Program-made: the position numbers and the translations under genes
Notes under the pieces: model-generated
The model's database searches: none
Seen by the model: only the letters and a program-made list of their open reading frames with translations
What the model was told of the DNA's origin: nothing
Assembly: GCA_041177965.1 (NCBI GenBank)
Contig: JBEGWF010000102.1
Coordinates: forward strand, 10,773 to 74,772
Reading direction: 5' to 3'
DNA length: 64,000 nucleotides
Source: SXXZ01 sp041177965
Lineage (GTDB): Bacteria > Verrucomicrobiota > Verrucomicrobiia > Limisphaerales > UBA9464
Part shown: positions 27,042 through 35,863 of the stretch, in pieces
Layout: the number at the start of each line of letters is the position of its first letter
How positions within the stretch are numbered: the stretch's first letter is position 1

Positions 27042-27288
27042 CAGGAACCCCATGAACTTTCCAGAGTCGGAAACGGCAAGGAAGTGTTTTGTCGACGGCC
27101 ATCAAATAGTCACCCGGGAGTCACCTTTCCGCGGTCCAGCGACCCGGGTTCCGGCGGAGCGACCGGGGAAGGGGTTGAATTTTTGTTCGCGGCGGCGGTC
27201 TTCGAGTTCCTATGCTCCGCCATCCACCGAGCGCGCAGTCCTTGAGGTCCGACGGGTCGGTTCCTCCGGTGGCTGCACCATCTACCTT

Positions 27289-30200
27289 ATGAGATCCATA
27301 CGATTGGCCCTGTTGTCCGTGGTCCTGACCCTGGCGGTCCACGCCCAAACCCTGCTCCAACTCCAACCCGGCGACCATGTGGCGATCGTCGGCGGCGGCA
27401 TCGCGGATCGGATGCAGCACACCGGGTATTTCGAGACCCTGGTCCACGACCGTTTTCCCGATCATCGGCTGGTGTTCCGCAATCTGGCCGCCGCGGGTGA
27501 CGAGGTGGCCAATCGGCACCGTTCCGAGAATTTCGGTTCGCCGGACGACTGGTTGGCCCGGGTGAAGGCCGACGTGATCCTCGGGTTCTTCGGCTACAAT
27601 GAATCCTTCAAGGGCCAGGAGGGGTTGCCGAAGTTCAAGGCCGACCTCGATGCCTGGATCAAGCACGTCCGGGCCGGCAACTACTCGGGCAAGGGAGCCC
27701 CGCGCGTGGCGTTGGTTTCGCCGGCGGCCAACGAGAGGCATCCGGACGCCAACTTCCCCGATCGCTCGGTCAACAATGCCAACCTGCGTCTCTACACCGC
27801 GGCCATGGCCGAGGTGGCCAAGGACAATGGCATCGCCTTCGCCGACATCCTCGAGCCGTCGCTGCGCCTGATGGCGGCGGCGAATTCCAAGGGCAAGGCC
27901 CTGACCATCAACGGGTTCCTGCTCAGCGAAGAGGGCGACAAGGCCCTGGCCCCCGCGATCTTCATCGGCCTCATCGGCGGTCGTGCTCCGACCGGCGACA
28001 TGGAGAAGCTCCGCCGGGCGGTGAACGAGAAGAACTGGCAGTGGCACCAGCGCTACCGCACGGTCGACGGCTACAACGTCTACGGCGGGCGCTCGGCGCT
28101 GGCCTACCAGGCGGGCAAGGGTGGGTTCGTCAGCGACCGCAACGCCCCGGCGCCCTACGTCTCCAACTACAAGGTCATGCAGGAGGAGATGTCGCAGCGC
28201 GATGTGCTGACCTCCAATCGCGACCTCCGGGTCTGGGCCGTGGCGCGTGACGGCGATCTCAAGGTGGACGACTCCAACCTGCCGGTCGTGACTCCGGTGG
28301 AGTCCAACAAGCCCGGCCCCAACGCCGACAAGAGTCCCGTCTACATCGATGGTCAGGAGGCCATCGCCAGGATGACCGTCCACTCGGGCATGGAGGTGAA
28401 CCTCTTCGCCGACGAGAAGCGCTTCCCGAACCTGGTGAACCCGGTGCAGATGGCCTGGGACACCCGCGGCCGCCTCTGGGTCGCCGTCTGGCCCAACTAC
28501 CCGGAGCGCACCCCGACCAGCAAGGTGGGCGACAAGCTGCTCATCTACGAGGACACCAACGGGGACGGCAAGGCCGACAAGGAGACGGTGTTCATGGACG
28601 ACCTGAACTGCCCCACCGGCTTCCAGTTCTACAAGGACGGCATCCTGCTCATGCAGGCTCCGGACCTCTGGTGGATCCGCGATACCAACAACGACAGCAA
28701 GGCCGACACCAAGGAGCGCATCCTCATGGGCCTCGACTCGGCCGATTCGCACCACACGGCCAACGCCATCTGTCTGGATCCGGGTGGTTCGATCTACCTC
28801 AGCGATGGCGTGTTCCACCGCACCCAGGTCGAGACCGGTGACGGCGCGCTCCGCAACAACGACGGTGCGATCTACCGTTTCGAGCCCCGCACCCACCAGT
28901 TCGAGACCTATGTGGCCTACGGCTTCGCCAATCCCCATGGCCGCGTGTTCGACGGTTGGGGCAACGACATCATCACCGACGCCACCGGCAACGCGAACTA
29001 CTTCGGCCCCGCCTTCAGCGGCCGCATCGATTACCCCAACAAGCACTCCGGCATGAAGGAGTTCTGGAACCGCCCGTCGCGTCCTTGCCCGGGCACCGGC
29101 ATCCTCAGCAGCCGTCATTTCCCCGAGGAGTTCCAGGGCAACTTCCTGAACCTCAACGTGATCTCCTTCCAGGGCATCTTCCGCGTGAAGGTCAGCCCGG
29201 ATGGTTCGGGCCTGAAGGGTGAGACCCTCGAGAACCTCGTGTCCTCGACCGATCCGAACTTCCGCCCCATCTGCGTCAGCATGGGCCCGGATGGCGCGAT
29301 CTACTTCGCCGACTGGCACCAGTCGATCATCGGCCACATGCAGCACCATCTGCGCGATCCGAACCGTGGCCACCAGTACGGCCGCGTGTATCGCATCACC
29401 TACAAGGGGCGTCCGCTGCTGAAGCCCGCCAAGATCGAGGGTCAATCCATCGCCGCGCTGCTGGACCTGCTCAAGGAGCCCGAGAACCAGACCCGCGAGT
29501 GGGCCAAGATCGAGCTGGGCAAGCGTGACACCGCCAAGGTCATCGCCGCCGTGCGTCAGTGGGCCGTGGGCTTGGATGCCAAGGATCCGAACCATGAGCA
29601 CCACCTGATGGAGGCCTTGTGGGTCCATCAGTGGCACAATGTGGTGGATGCCGATCGCCTGACCCGCATGCTGAACTCGCCGGATGCCAATGCCCGCGCC
29701 GCCGCCGGCCGCGTGCTCTGCTACTGGCGCGACCGCGTGCCCAACGCGCTGGCGCTCTTCGCCAAGCTGGCGAACGACGAGAGTCCCCGGGTCCGCCTGG
29801 AGGCCGTCCGCGGCGCGAGCTTCTTCCGGTCCGCCGAGGCGGCCGAGGTGGCGCTGGCCATCCTCAAGCAACCCCTCGACTACTACCTCGAGTACACCCT
29901 CAAGGAAACCCTCCGGCAGTTGGAGCCGCAGTGGCGCAAGGCCGTGGCTGACGGCCGTCCGCTGGCCCAGAACAATCCGGCCGGTCTGCAGTACCTGCTC
30001 AAGTCGCTGAGCACCGCGGAGATCCTGAAGCTGCCGCGGGTGGAGCCCGTGCTGGCCGATCTGCTCGGCCGTGCCGGTGTCTCCGACGCCGACCGGGGCG
30101 TGGCCCTCAACGACCTCGCCACCCTTCGCAAGGTCTCGCGTTCGGCGCTGCTCCTGAGCCTGCTCGAGAAGCCCGAGTCCAAGGCCGAAGAGGCGCTGAC

Positions 30201-31710
30201 CAGCCTGGCTCGGCTCCTGCCCGGCCAGCCCCAGGATGAATTGAAGTCGCAGCGCGACCGCCTCTCCCGGCTCGGTGCGCAGAGCGCCAACGCCACCATC
30301 CGGGCCGCTGCCTGGGCCTCGTTGGCCCTGATGGAAGGTTCGTTCGACGGGCTCTGGCAGACCGCCTCCGCCAAGCCGGCCGCCCTGGCCGACCTGTTGG
30401 CCGGCATCCCGCTGGTGAGCGATCCCGACTTCCGCGCCAAGGCCTATGCGCTGGTGCGCCCGGTGGTTTCGGGTGAATCCCGGCTCGTGGCCGATGCCGC
30501 CAGAAAGGGTGGGGCGCGGTACGTGCGCATCGAGTTGCCCCGCCGCGGCACCCTGACCCTGGCCGAGGTCGAAGTCTGGGCCGGCGGTCAGAACGTGGCC
30601 CGCCGAGGCAAGGCCAGCCAGTCCACCACGGCCAACTCCGGCGAGGCCGCCCACGCCATCGATGGCAACACCGACGGTTCGTTTGGCTCCGGATCGCAGA
30701 CCCATTCGGCGGAGAACGACCGCAATCCCTGGTGGGAGGTCGATCTCGGCTCCGAGCAGCCGGTCGAGGCCGTCTCGGTCTGGAACCGCACCGAGGGTGA
30801 CCTCGGCCAGCGCCTCAACGGCTTCAACCTGACGCTGCTGGATTCGGCCCGTCAGGAGGTCGCCTCGCAGAAGGGGGTGCCTGCCCCGGCCCGCAATGTG
30901 CGCATCCCCGTCTCGGTCGACGCCTCGGGCGGGTTGCGCCGCGCCGCCATGCGGGCCCTGCTCAGCATGAATGAGAAGCCCGACGAGGTGTTCAACCTGT
31001 TCGCGCAGTTGATCGCCAAGGGCGACAGTGTGCCCGCGGCTGCCCAGGGACTGCGTCAGTTGCCCCGCACCGCCTGGAACGCTTCGTCGGCGGCCACGGC
31101 GGCCACGGCCCTGGTCCGCTGGGCCTCGGCGGTGCCGGCCGAATCGCGCACCGACATCGGTTATGTGGACGCGCTGCAGACGGCCTCGGATCTCGCGGGC
31201 CTGATGCCCGGATCGGCGGCGACGGCGTTGCGGGGTCAGCTCAAGCAGCTGCGGGTCTCGGTGTTCGTGATCCGCACGGTGCGCGAGCAGATGCGCTACG
31301 ACGTGCCGCGGTTGGTCGTCGAGGCGGGCAAGCCCTTCGAGGTCGTTCTCGAGAACGACGACTTCATGCCCCACAACCTCGTCATCGTGAAGCCGGGCAG
31401 CCGTGAGGCGGTCGGTGCCGCGGCCGATGCGATGGCTCCGGGCGCTCTGGATCGCGAGGGTCGCGCCTACGTGCCGTCGCTGCCCGGTGTGGTGGGAGCC
31501 ACCCGCCTGGTGGAGTCCGGTGGTCGTGCCACCCTCAAGCTCACCGCGCCCACGCAGGTCGGCGATTACGAGTACGTCTGCACCTTCCCGGGCCATTGGC
31601 CGGTGATGTGGGGACGCCTTGTGGTGACCACCGATGTGGACGACTACCTGGCCAAGCACCCGATCGCCCCGGCGGCCGGCGGCGTCCACGCCCACGAAGA
31701 GGGGAAGTGA
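27289..31710 (+). CDS. 1473-residue GDSL / PVC-dehydrogenase propeller / HEAT / discoidin / cupredoxin fusion
   Basis: A secreted multidomain protein. A signal peptide (about 1-19) is followed by an SGNH/GDSL-like hydrolase domain (about 20-300) with 'GFFGYNESF'. Residues about 355-705 form the beta-propeller of PVC membrane-bound dehydrogenases ('NPVQMAWDTRGRLWVAVWPNY', 'DGAIYFADWHQ'). HEAT repeats span about 710-1070 and an F5/8C discoidin domain about 1075-1205. The C-terminal cupredoxin (about 1325-1455) has type-1 copper ligands His1362, Cys1431, His1436 and Met1440 in azurin-like spacing. No CxxCH heme motif was noticed, although many relatives have one. A role in periplasmic electron transfer and sugar oxidation is inferred. 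Confidence 0.88.
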   Translation: MRSIRLALLSVVLTLAVHAQTLLQLQPGDHVAIVGGGIADRMQHTGYFETLVHDRFPDHRLVFRNLAAAGDEVANRHRSENFGSPDDWLARVKADVILGFFGYNESFKGQEGLPKFKADLDAWIKHVRAGNYSGKGAPRVALVSPAANERHPDANFPDRSVNNANLRLYTAAMAEVAKDNGIAFADILEPSLRLMAAANSKGKALTINGFLLSEEGDKALAPAIFIGLIGGRAPTGDMEKLRRAVNEKNWQWHQRYRTVDGYNVYGGRSALAYQAGKGGFVSDRNAPAPYVSNYKVMQEEMSQRDVLTSNRDLRVWAVARDGDLKVDDSNLPVVTPVESNKPGPNADKSPVYIDGQEAIARMTVHSGMEVNLFADEKRFPNLVNPVQMAWDTRGRLWVAVWPNYPERTPTSKVGDKLLIYEDTNGDGKADKETVFMDDLNCPTGFQFYKDGILLMQAPDLWWIRDTNNDSKADTKERILMGLDSADSHHTANAICLDPGGSIYLSDGVFHRTQVETGDGALRNNDGAIYRFEPRTHQFETYVAYGFANPHGRVFDGWGNDIITDATGNANYFGPAFSGRIDYPNKHSGMKEFWNRPSRPCPGTGILSSRHFPEEFQGNFLNLNVISFQGIFRVKVSPDGSGLKGETLENLVSSTDPNFRPICVSMGPDGAIYFADWHQSIIGHMQHHLRDPNRGHQYGRVYRITYKGRPLLKPAKIEGQSIAALLDLLKEPENQTREWAKIELGKRDTAKVIAAVRQWAVGLDAKDPNHEHHLMEALWVHQWHNVVDADRLTRMLNSPDANARAAAGRVLCYWRDRVPNALALFAKLANDESPRVRLEAVRGASFFRSAEAAEVALAILKQPLDYYLEYTLKETLRQLEPQWRKAVADGRPLAQNNPAGLQYLLKSLSTAEILKLPRVEPVLADLLGRAGVSDADRGVALNDLATLRKVSRSALLLSLLEKPESKAEEALTSLARLLPGQPQDELKSQRDRLSRLGAQSANATIRAAAWASLALMEGSFDGLWQTASAKPAALADLLAGIPLVSDPDFRAKAYALVRPVVSGESRLVADAARKGGARYVRIELPRRGTLTLAEVEVWAGGQNVARRGKASQSTTANSGEAAHAIDGNTDGSFGSGSQTHSAENDRNPWWEVDLGSEQPVEAVSVWNRTEGDLGQRLNGFNLTLLDSARQEVASQKGVPAPARNVRIPVSVDASGGLRRAAMRALLSMNEKPDEVFNLFAQLIAKGDSVPAAAQGLRQLPRTAWNASSAATAATALVRWASAVPAESRTDIGYVDALQTASDLAGLMPGSAATALRGQLKQLRVSVFVIRTVREQMRYDVPRLVVEAGKPFEVVLENDDFMPHNLVIVKPGSREAVGAAADAMAPGALDREGRAYVPSLPGVVGATRLVESGGRATLKLTAPTQVGDYEYVCTFPGHWPVMWGRLVVTTDVDDYLAKHPIAPAAGGVHAHEEGK

Positions 31711-31727
31711 TTCCCTGATCGAGCCAG

Positions 31728-31760
31728 GGCCGGGAATCCCCACGGGTTCCCGGCCTTTTT
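31728..31760 (+). terminator. Intrinsic terminator after the 1473-residue fusion gene
   Basis: The stem GGCCGGGAA / TTCCCGGCC is followed by TTTTT, 18 bp beyond the stop codon. Confidence 0.9.
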
Positions 31761-31793
31761 GCATTTGGGGGTTGGCGGGGGCAGGTTGCCCTC

Positions 31794-32276
31794 ATGGATA
31801 TGCCGTTGGTCTTCGAGAAGAGCAGCGTGATCCGGGCTCCGGTCCGGGCACTCTTCGACTTCCATCAGGATCCGGCCAACCTGCGCCGGATCAACCCGCC
31901 CGGGGTGCGGGTGAGCGGCCTTCGATTGCCGTCGGAATGGAAGGCCGGGGCCCGACTGGGCGTGACGGTGAGCCTTCTGGGACTGATCCGTCAGGATTGG
32001 GAAGTGTGCCTGGAGGAGGTGTCTGCTCCGGTTCGATTGGTGGACGTCGCCCTGCAAGGGCCGTACCGGGCCTGGCGTCATGTCCACGAATTCACGGAGA
32101 TCGGGCCCGGCCTGTCGCGGTTGGTGGACCGGGTCGAATACCTGCCTCCTTGGGGCGCATGGGGTCGCTGGCTCGACGGGTGTTTCTTTCGGCCCCAACT
32201 GAGGGTGATGTTCGCCTGGCGGCACCGACAGACGCGCCGATGGTTGGAACGGCCGGGTGCCGGTCCGCAGGAGTGA
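31794..32276 (+). CDS. SRPBCC (START-like) family protein
   Basis: A 160-residue soluble protein with the SRPBCC beginning 'VFEKSSVIRAPVRALFDFH' followed by 'NLRRINPP'. Other blocks typical of the polyketide-cyclase-like/YfcH-associated branch are 'GPYRAWRHVHEF' and 'LVDRVEYLPPWG'. Such folds bind hydrophobic ligands; the ligand here is unknown. It stands alone after the terminator, with its own start about 33 bp downstream. Confidence 0.75.
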   Translation: MDMPLVFEKSSVIRAPVRALFDFHQDPANLRRINPPGVRVSGLRLPSEWKAGARLGVTVSLLGLIRQDWEVCLEEVSAPVRLVDVALQGPYRAWRHVHEFTEIGPGLSRLVDRVEYLPPWGAWGRWLDGCFFRPQLRVMFAWRHRQTRRWLERPGAGPQE

Positions 32277-32318
32277 GGGCCCGATGTGCCTCGTCCCGGG
32301 CATGGCCCGATCCTGGGC

Positions 32319-32828
32319 CTACTCGTTGCCTTCGGGGAATCGGAACGTGACGTTGGTGAAGGTGTTTCCCCGGATGGTGATGGAGGGCCATCTGCCGGAG
32401 AATCGGGGGGTGGCCTTCAGCCACTCGGCGCGGCCCTCGAATTGGCTGGTGTCGCCGTTCTTTTCGCCGGTGGCGGCATTGGCGACCGGGAGCAGTTCCA
32501 GGGTCTGCGTCCGGTTCGAGACGGTGGTCTCGAGGCTCAAGCCGGGCGCTGGGATGCGGATGAACGATTCCATGTGCCCGTCGAGCACGTAGCAGGTGAG
32601 CAGACCCGAATCCGCGGTGCGGACCAGTTCGAGGTGGAAGGCCTCGTCGCCCAGCACGATCGCCGTGCCGCCATGGGGCGCCCGGTGTTCGTGCTTGTGG
32701 CCGTCGCCGTGGTCGTGTCCGGCATGGGAGCCGGCACTCGGGGCATCACCACCGCATCCCGCGAGGATCGCAGCGAGGGCCAGGACGAGGGTCGGACGGG
32801 TAACTGGAGGCAACGGGTTGGGTTTCAT
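32319..32828 (-). CDS. His-rich lipoprotein
   Basis: A 169-residue protein with a lipoprotein signal peptide (lipobox 'LAGC', Cys about residue 24). A cluster of eight histidines within 20 residues follows ('SHAGHDHGDGHKHEHRA'). The remainder is a compact beta-rich domain without known motifs. The His cluster suggests binding of a divalent metal such as Zn, Ni or Cu. It lies 23 bp downstream of a choice-of-anchor M protein on the same strand and is probably co-transcribed with it. Confidence 0.7.
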   Translation of the reverse strand: MKPNPLPPVTRPTLVLALAAILAGCGGDAPSAGSHAGHDHGDGHKHEHRAPHGGTAIVLGDEAFHLELVRTADSGLLTCYVLDGHMESFIRIPAPGLSLETTVSNRTQTLELLPVANAATGEKNGDTSQFEGRAEWLKATPRFSGRWPSITIRGNTFTNVTFRFPEGNE

Positions 32829-32851
32829 CGGGAGGGGGAATCGCGGATGTT

Positions 32852-33940
32852 TCAGCGCTTCGTCGTGACTCTGCGGTAGAATCGGGTGTCCGGGTTGGCG
32901 GCGAAGGAATCCTCCCAGCGAAGGAGGTTCCCGCTCGGTTCCCGGACGCTCAGCGGGGACCACGGGCCAACCAGGGTGGTCGCCCCCTCGATGCGGATCT
33001 CCGCCTCCGCCAGTCGTTCGGTCATGACCGGCAGTTCGAAGACCCGGCCGGGGACGAAGCCATTGCCGGCCCGGTGTTTCAGCACGGGGCGGCTGGAGGC
33101 GTCCCGGGGATCGGTCCCGGAGAGGAATTCGGCGACGTTCGGTTCGCCATCCCGGTCGGGGTCGGACCCGGGGAGGACGTCGGCGGGCTCCGGAGAGCCT
33201 CCGGGCCAATGGGTGTCGATCCATGATCGCCACAGGGGTTGGGTCGGGGGAGTGACGGGCAGCGGTTCCACCGCGAAGAGCACCGGCACGGATTCGCCCA
33301 CCAGAAACGTCTCGGAGCCCAGGGGTCGCGCGCTGGGCTGGAACACCAGTTCGTAAAGACCCGCGGTGGTGAAGCCGACGTTGTAGTGGTCGTGGCCATC
33401 GACCAGAGGTTCAAGGGCGTCGCTGGCGTCGAGGCCGTCCTTCGAATCGATGCGGAGGTCGATGCCGCCGGACGCATCGGCCTGCCAGATGAACACGGCG
33501 CCCGGCCCACGGACCGCCTTCAATTCGAGCCGCATCCGACCGCTGAATCGATCGCTCGGGAAGCCTTCGGCCGAGAAACCGAGGTACAGGAGCGCCGGGT
33601 CCTGGCTTTGCGGAAGCACCCAGAGGGATGCCCCCTCGGGACCGAAGGTCTCGAAGCCGGCGGGGATGGTCAATCTGGCCTGTTCAGCGACCGTCAGGAC
33701 CACGTTGGTGGCCGGATGATTGATCCTGCGGTCGCCATCGCGGACGCGGACCGTCATCGGCTTCTCCGGGTCGCCCAGGAAGACCGTGCGGATGTCGACG
33801 TGCTGTCGGGTGAGGGAGATCCTTTCGGCCGCAGGCGGGACGGGATCCGAGGCGCGGGTCGCCGTTGCGGGCCACAGGGCGGTCGCGAGGAGCCACGACG
33901 AGAACGTGGTGGAGGCAAGATGCGCGGTTCCGGAGCCCAT
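32852..33940 (-). CDS. Choice-of-anchor M domain surface protein
   Basis: A 362-residue exported protein. After a signal peptide (about 1-31) comes a choice-of-anchor M (TIGR03769-like) domain, with 'RQHVDIRTVFLGD', 'ASLWVLPQSQDP', 'VRGPGAVFIWQADA' and 'DGHDHYNVGFTTAGLYEL'. A thrombospondin-3-like Ca-binding segment ('DPDRDGEPNVAEFLSGTDP') and a C-terminal 'FYR' module follow. In actinobacteria this domain occurs in surface proteins linked to zinc/manganese-type ABC systems. Here it is paired with a His-rich lipoprotein, so a role in metal binding is plausible but inferred. Confidence 0.75.
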   Translation of the reverse strand: MGSGTAHLASTTFSSWLLATALWPATATRASDPVPPAAERISLTRQHVDIRTVFLGDPEKPMTVRVRDGDRRINHPATNVVLTVAEQARLTIPAGFETFGPEGASLWVLPQSQDPALLYLGFSAEGFPSDRFSGRMRLELKAVRGPGAVFIWQADASGGIDLRIDSKDGLDASDALEPLVDGHDHYNVGFTTAGLYELVFQPSARPLGSETFLVGESVPVLFAVEPLPVTPPTQPLWRSWIDTHWPGGSPEPADVLPGSDPDRDGEPNVAEFLSGTDPRDASSRPVLKHRAGNGFVPGRVFELPVMTERLAEAEIRIEGATTLVGPWSPLSVREPSGNLLRWEDSFAANPDTRFYRRVTTKR

Positions 33941-33987
33941 CGGGGGGAAACGTTAGGTCGTGGTTTCTCGGAATCCAATGGCGACGA

Positions 33988-34704
33988 TCAATCGGGGGGG
34001 CGGGCGATGTTCTCGCCCCGATCCACCCGGGCCTTCAGCAGCGAAGCCGAGACCGAGGACACGTGACCGCAGGCCATCAATTCGTTGGCCCGCCCCGAGT
34101 CGTGCCTCGGTGCGGCCGATCCGGCGCCATGGCGGTCGGGTTGGATGTCCGCCAGCACCGCATCCCAGCCACCCTGGACCCAATTGCGCGAATGGGTGTG
34201 ATCATTGGAAAGACCGGGTTCCTTGTCGGTCGCCACTTCGAAGAGGGTGATCGTGTCGGTGGGATTCTTCAATGTGTCCATCCGGCGGTAGGACTCGGTG
34301 ACTCCACCGAACGGGCTGATCAGGTCCACCATCACGTATTCGTTGGGGATGTAACTGGAGGCCTGATGGGTGAGGCGGGCCTTGCGGAAGGGGTCGGAGG
34401 GACAGGCCCGGATGGCATCCACGTTTCCCACGTACGGCCGCAGGGTGAAGATCCAGGATCGGTTGGTGGCGGAGGTGCCGTGGGTCGTCTCCGGGAAGTA
34501 TCCCCCGTGATCATCGGCATACATCTGGATGCCCAGGCCCAATTGGTGCAGCCCCGACATGCAGGAGGCCGCGCGGGCCCTGGCCTGGGCCTTGGCCAGG
34601 GCGGGCAACAGGAGCCCGGCCAGGATCGCGATGATGGCGATGACCACCAACAGCTCGATCAAGGTGAATGCCCGCCGATTCCCATGGGAGCCCAAGATTT
34701 GCAA
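33988..34704 (-). CDS. Prepilin-type (type II/IV pilin-like) protein with H-X9-DG-like C-terminus
   Basis: A 238-residue protein with the prepilin cleavage/methylation motif 'RRAFTLIELLVVIAIIAILA' near residues 11-30, so prepilin peptidase would cut before the Phe. The C-terminal block 'RHDSGRANELMACGHV' resembles the H-X9-DG signature of the DUF1559-related families very common in planctomycetes and verrucomicrobia, with the final DG replaced by CG. It is probably a pseudopilin assembled at the cell surface. The start taken is TTG at 34704, inside a palindrome; another TTG at 34695 is possible. No ribosome-binding site is clear for either. Confidence 0.8.
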   Translation of the reverse strand: MQILGSHGNRRAFTLIELLVVIAIIAILAGLLLPALAKAQARARAASCMSGLHQLGLGIQMYADDHGGYFPETTHGTSATNRSWIFTLRPYVGNVDAIRACPSDPFRKARLTHQASSYIPNEYVMVDLISPFGGVTESYRRMDTLKNPTDTITLFEVATDKEPGLSNDHTHSRNWVQGGWDAVLADIQPDRHGAGSAAPRHDSGRANELMACGHVSSVSASLLKARVDRGENIARPPD

Positions 34705-34717
34705 ATCGATTGCAAAT
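34697..34717. promoter_or_regulatory. Palindrome TTGCAA-type, overlapping the prepilin-gene start
   Basis: Perfect 8-bp arms ATTTGCAA / TTGCAAAT are separated by 5 bp. The TTG start of the prepilin gene lies inside. The site extends into a 'CAGTTC' box shared with the 20967-20985 site. It could be an operator or part of a promoter. Confidence 0.45.
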
Positions 34718-34797
34718 AATCAGTTCAACGCCGCCACCGCAAACAAAAACCCCTCGCCCCCGACTCTTCAGCAACCCATCGGCGCTCCGATCCAATG

Positions 34798-34813
34798 GAG
34801 TGACAGGTTCAAT
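34798..34813 (+). repeat. Short dispersed repeat, copy 1
   Basis: The word GAGTGACAGGTTCAAT, flanked by partial similarity (T-x-GAGTG…CGA-x-CG), is repeated 95 bp downstream. It lies in the roughly 300-bp gap between the prepilin gene and the cupin gene, where no gene is apparent. Confidence 0.7.
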
Positions 34814-34892
34814 ACCGACCGCGGATACGGATGTCTGGTGACCCGGTGCCCAACCGAGGAACCTTGAAGACTCGAAAACCCCGTAGAAAATA

Positions 34893-34908
34893 GAGTGACA
34901 GGTTCAAT
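34893..34908 (+). repeat. Short dispersed repeat, copy 2
   Basis: The second exact copy of GAGTGACAGGTTCAAT, about 95 bp before the cupin start codon. Its origin (REP-like, IS-end remnant or operator) is unknown. Confidence 0.7.
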
Positions 34909-35003
34909 GTCGATCGGTGGGGGTGGGTTCGGGCTTCCGGTGGGAGCCTAGGACGGGTAGCTTCGGGGCATTCCCCGAGGGTCGGGGAAACCGGACGATT
35001 CCC

Positions 35004-35426
35004 ATGAGCCATTCCGCCCCGCCTTCCCGCCGCTTCATCACCACCGCCGAGGCCTTGAAAGAGGATTTCAAGGGGCGGACCAACTATTGGTTGTGTCGGC
35101 CGGAGATCGCCGATGCCAAGGACCTGCAGCTGTGTCGGGCGGTGTTGCCGTCCGGAGAAGGTCACCCGTTCCACACCCATCCGGAGTTGGAGGAGATCAT
35201 CTACGTGCTCGAGGGGCGGGTGGAGCAGTGGGTGGAGACCGAGAAACGCATGCTCCAACCCGGGGAGGTCGCGCACATCCCCGCCGGAGTGGTGCACGCC
35301 ACCTTCAACCCGACCGGCGCCGATGCCGTGATCCTCGCCATCCTTTCGCCGGCGAAATCCCAGGGACCCTTCATGGTCGATGTGAGCGGAGAAGAGCCCT
35401 GGAAATCCATCCGCAACCCCGGCTGA
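35004..35426 (+). CDS. Cupin domain protein
   Basis: A 140-residue single-domain cupin with the metal-binding first motif 'HPFHTHPELEE' and the second motif 'PGEVAHIPAGVVHAT'. The metal ligands are probably the two His, Glu and later His. Small cupins act as isomerases, dioxygenases or regulators; this sequence does not reveal which. It starts at the ATG at 35004, after the short repeat pair. Confidence 0.82.
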   Translation: MSHSAPPSRRFITTAEALKEDFKGRTNYWLCRPEIADAKDLQLCRAVLPSGEGHPFHTHPELEEIIYVLEGRVEQWVETEKRMLQPGEVAHIPAGVVHATFNPTGADAVILAILSPAKSQGPFMVDVSGEEPWKSIRNPG

Positions 35427-35437
35427 ACCTCCAGGGA

Positions 35438-35863
35438 TCAGGCGGGTCCGAGGTGGATCCGAGGGGGCGGACGCAGCGTCAACGGGTTGGTTTGGAATCC
35501 GGACGATTCGATGTCGCGGCGCCACGACGCGATGTCCGTCAGCGATGCCTGAAGGTCCAATCTCTGGTGAAGGGAGGGGTAGCGCCTGAGGTTGGCGGCG
35601 GCGAGATCGAAGAGCGCCACCGCGGGACGGAGTCGGCCCTTCTGGAGGTGCACGAAGGCCCCGGCCCACTGGATCAGTCCCTTGTAGAAGGCGTGGTTGG
35701 ATCCGGTCCTGCCCTCGGAGAGCCACAACTCCTCGAGGACGTCGTGGGCTTCGAAGTAGAGCCCCTGGTTGAAACAACGGAAGAAACCCGCGTAGTGCAA
35801 AGGCAGTCCCTCGGCATCGAGGTCGGCCAGCAGGGCGGCGATCTGTGGGCTTTTGCGGCTCAC
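35438..35863 (-). CDS. DUF309 family protein
   Basis: A 141-residue helical protein with the DUF309 hallmark 'FNQGLYFEAHDVLEELW' followed by 'NHAFYKGLIQWAGAF'. Family members are small, intracellular and of unknown function. The GTG start at 35863 overlaps the stop of the upstream cupin gene (GTGA), so the two are translationally coupled. Confidence 0.85.
   Translation of the reverse strand: MSRKSPQIAALLADLDAEGLPLHYAGFFRCFNQGLYFEAHDVLEELWLSEGRTGSNHAFYKGLIQWAGAFVHLQKGRLRPAVALFDLAAANLRRYPSLHQRLDLQASLTDIASWRRDIESSGFQTNPLTLRPPPRIHLGPA

Noticed and set aside
27121..31764. 1547-codon open frame on the minus strand opposite the fusion gene
   Set aside because: A high-GC shadow frame: no recognisable domain, while the plus strand encodes several clear domains.
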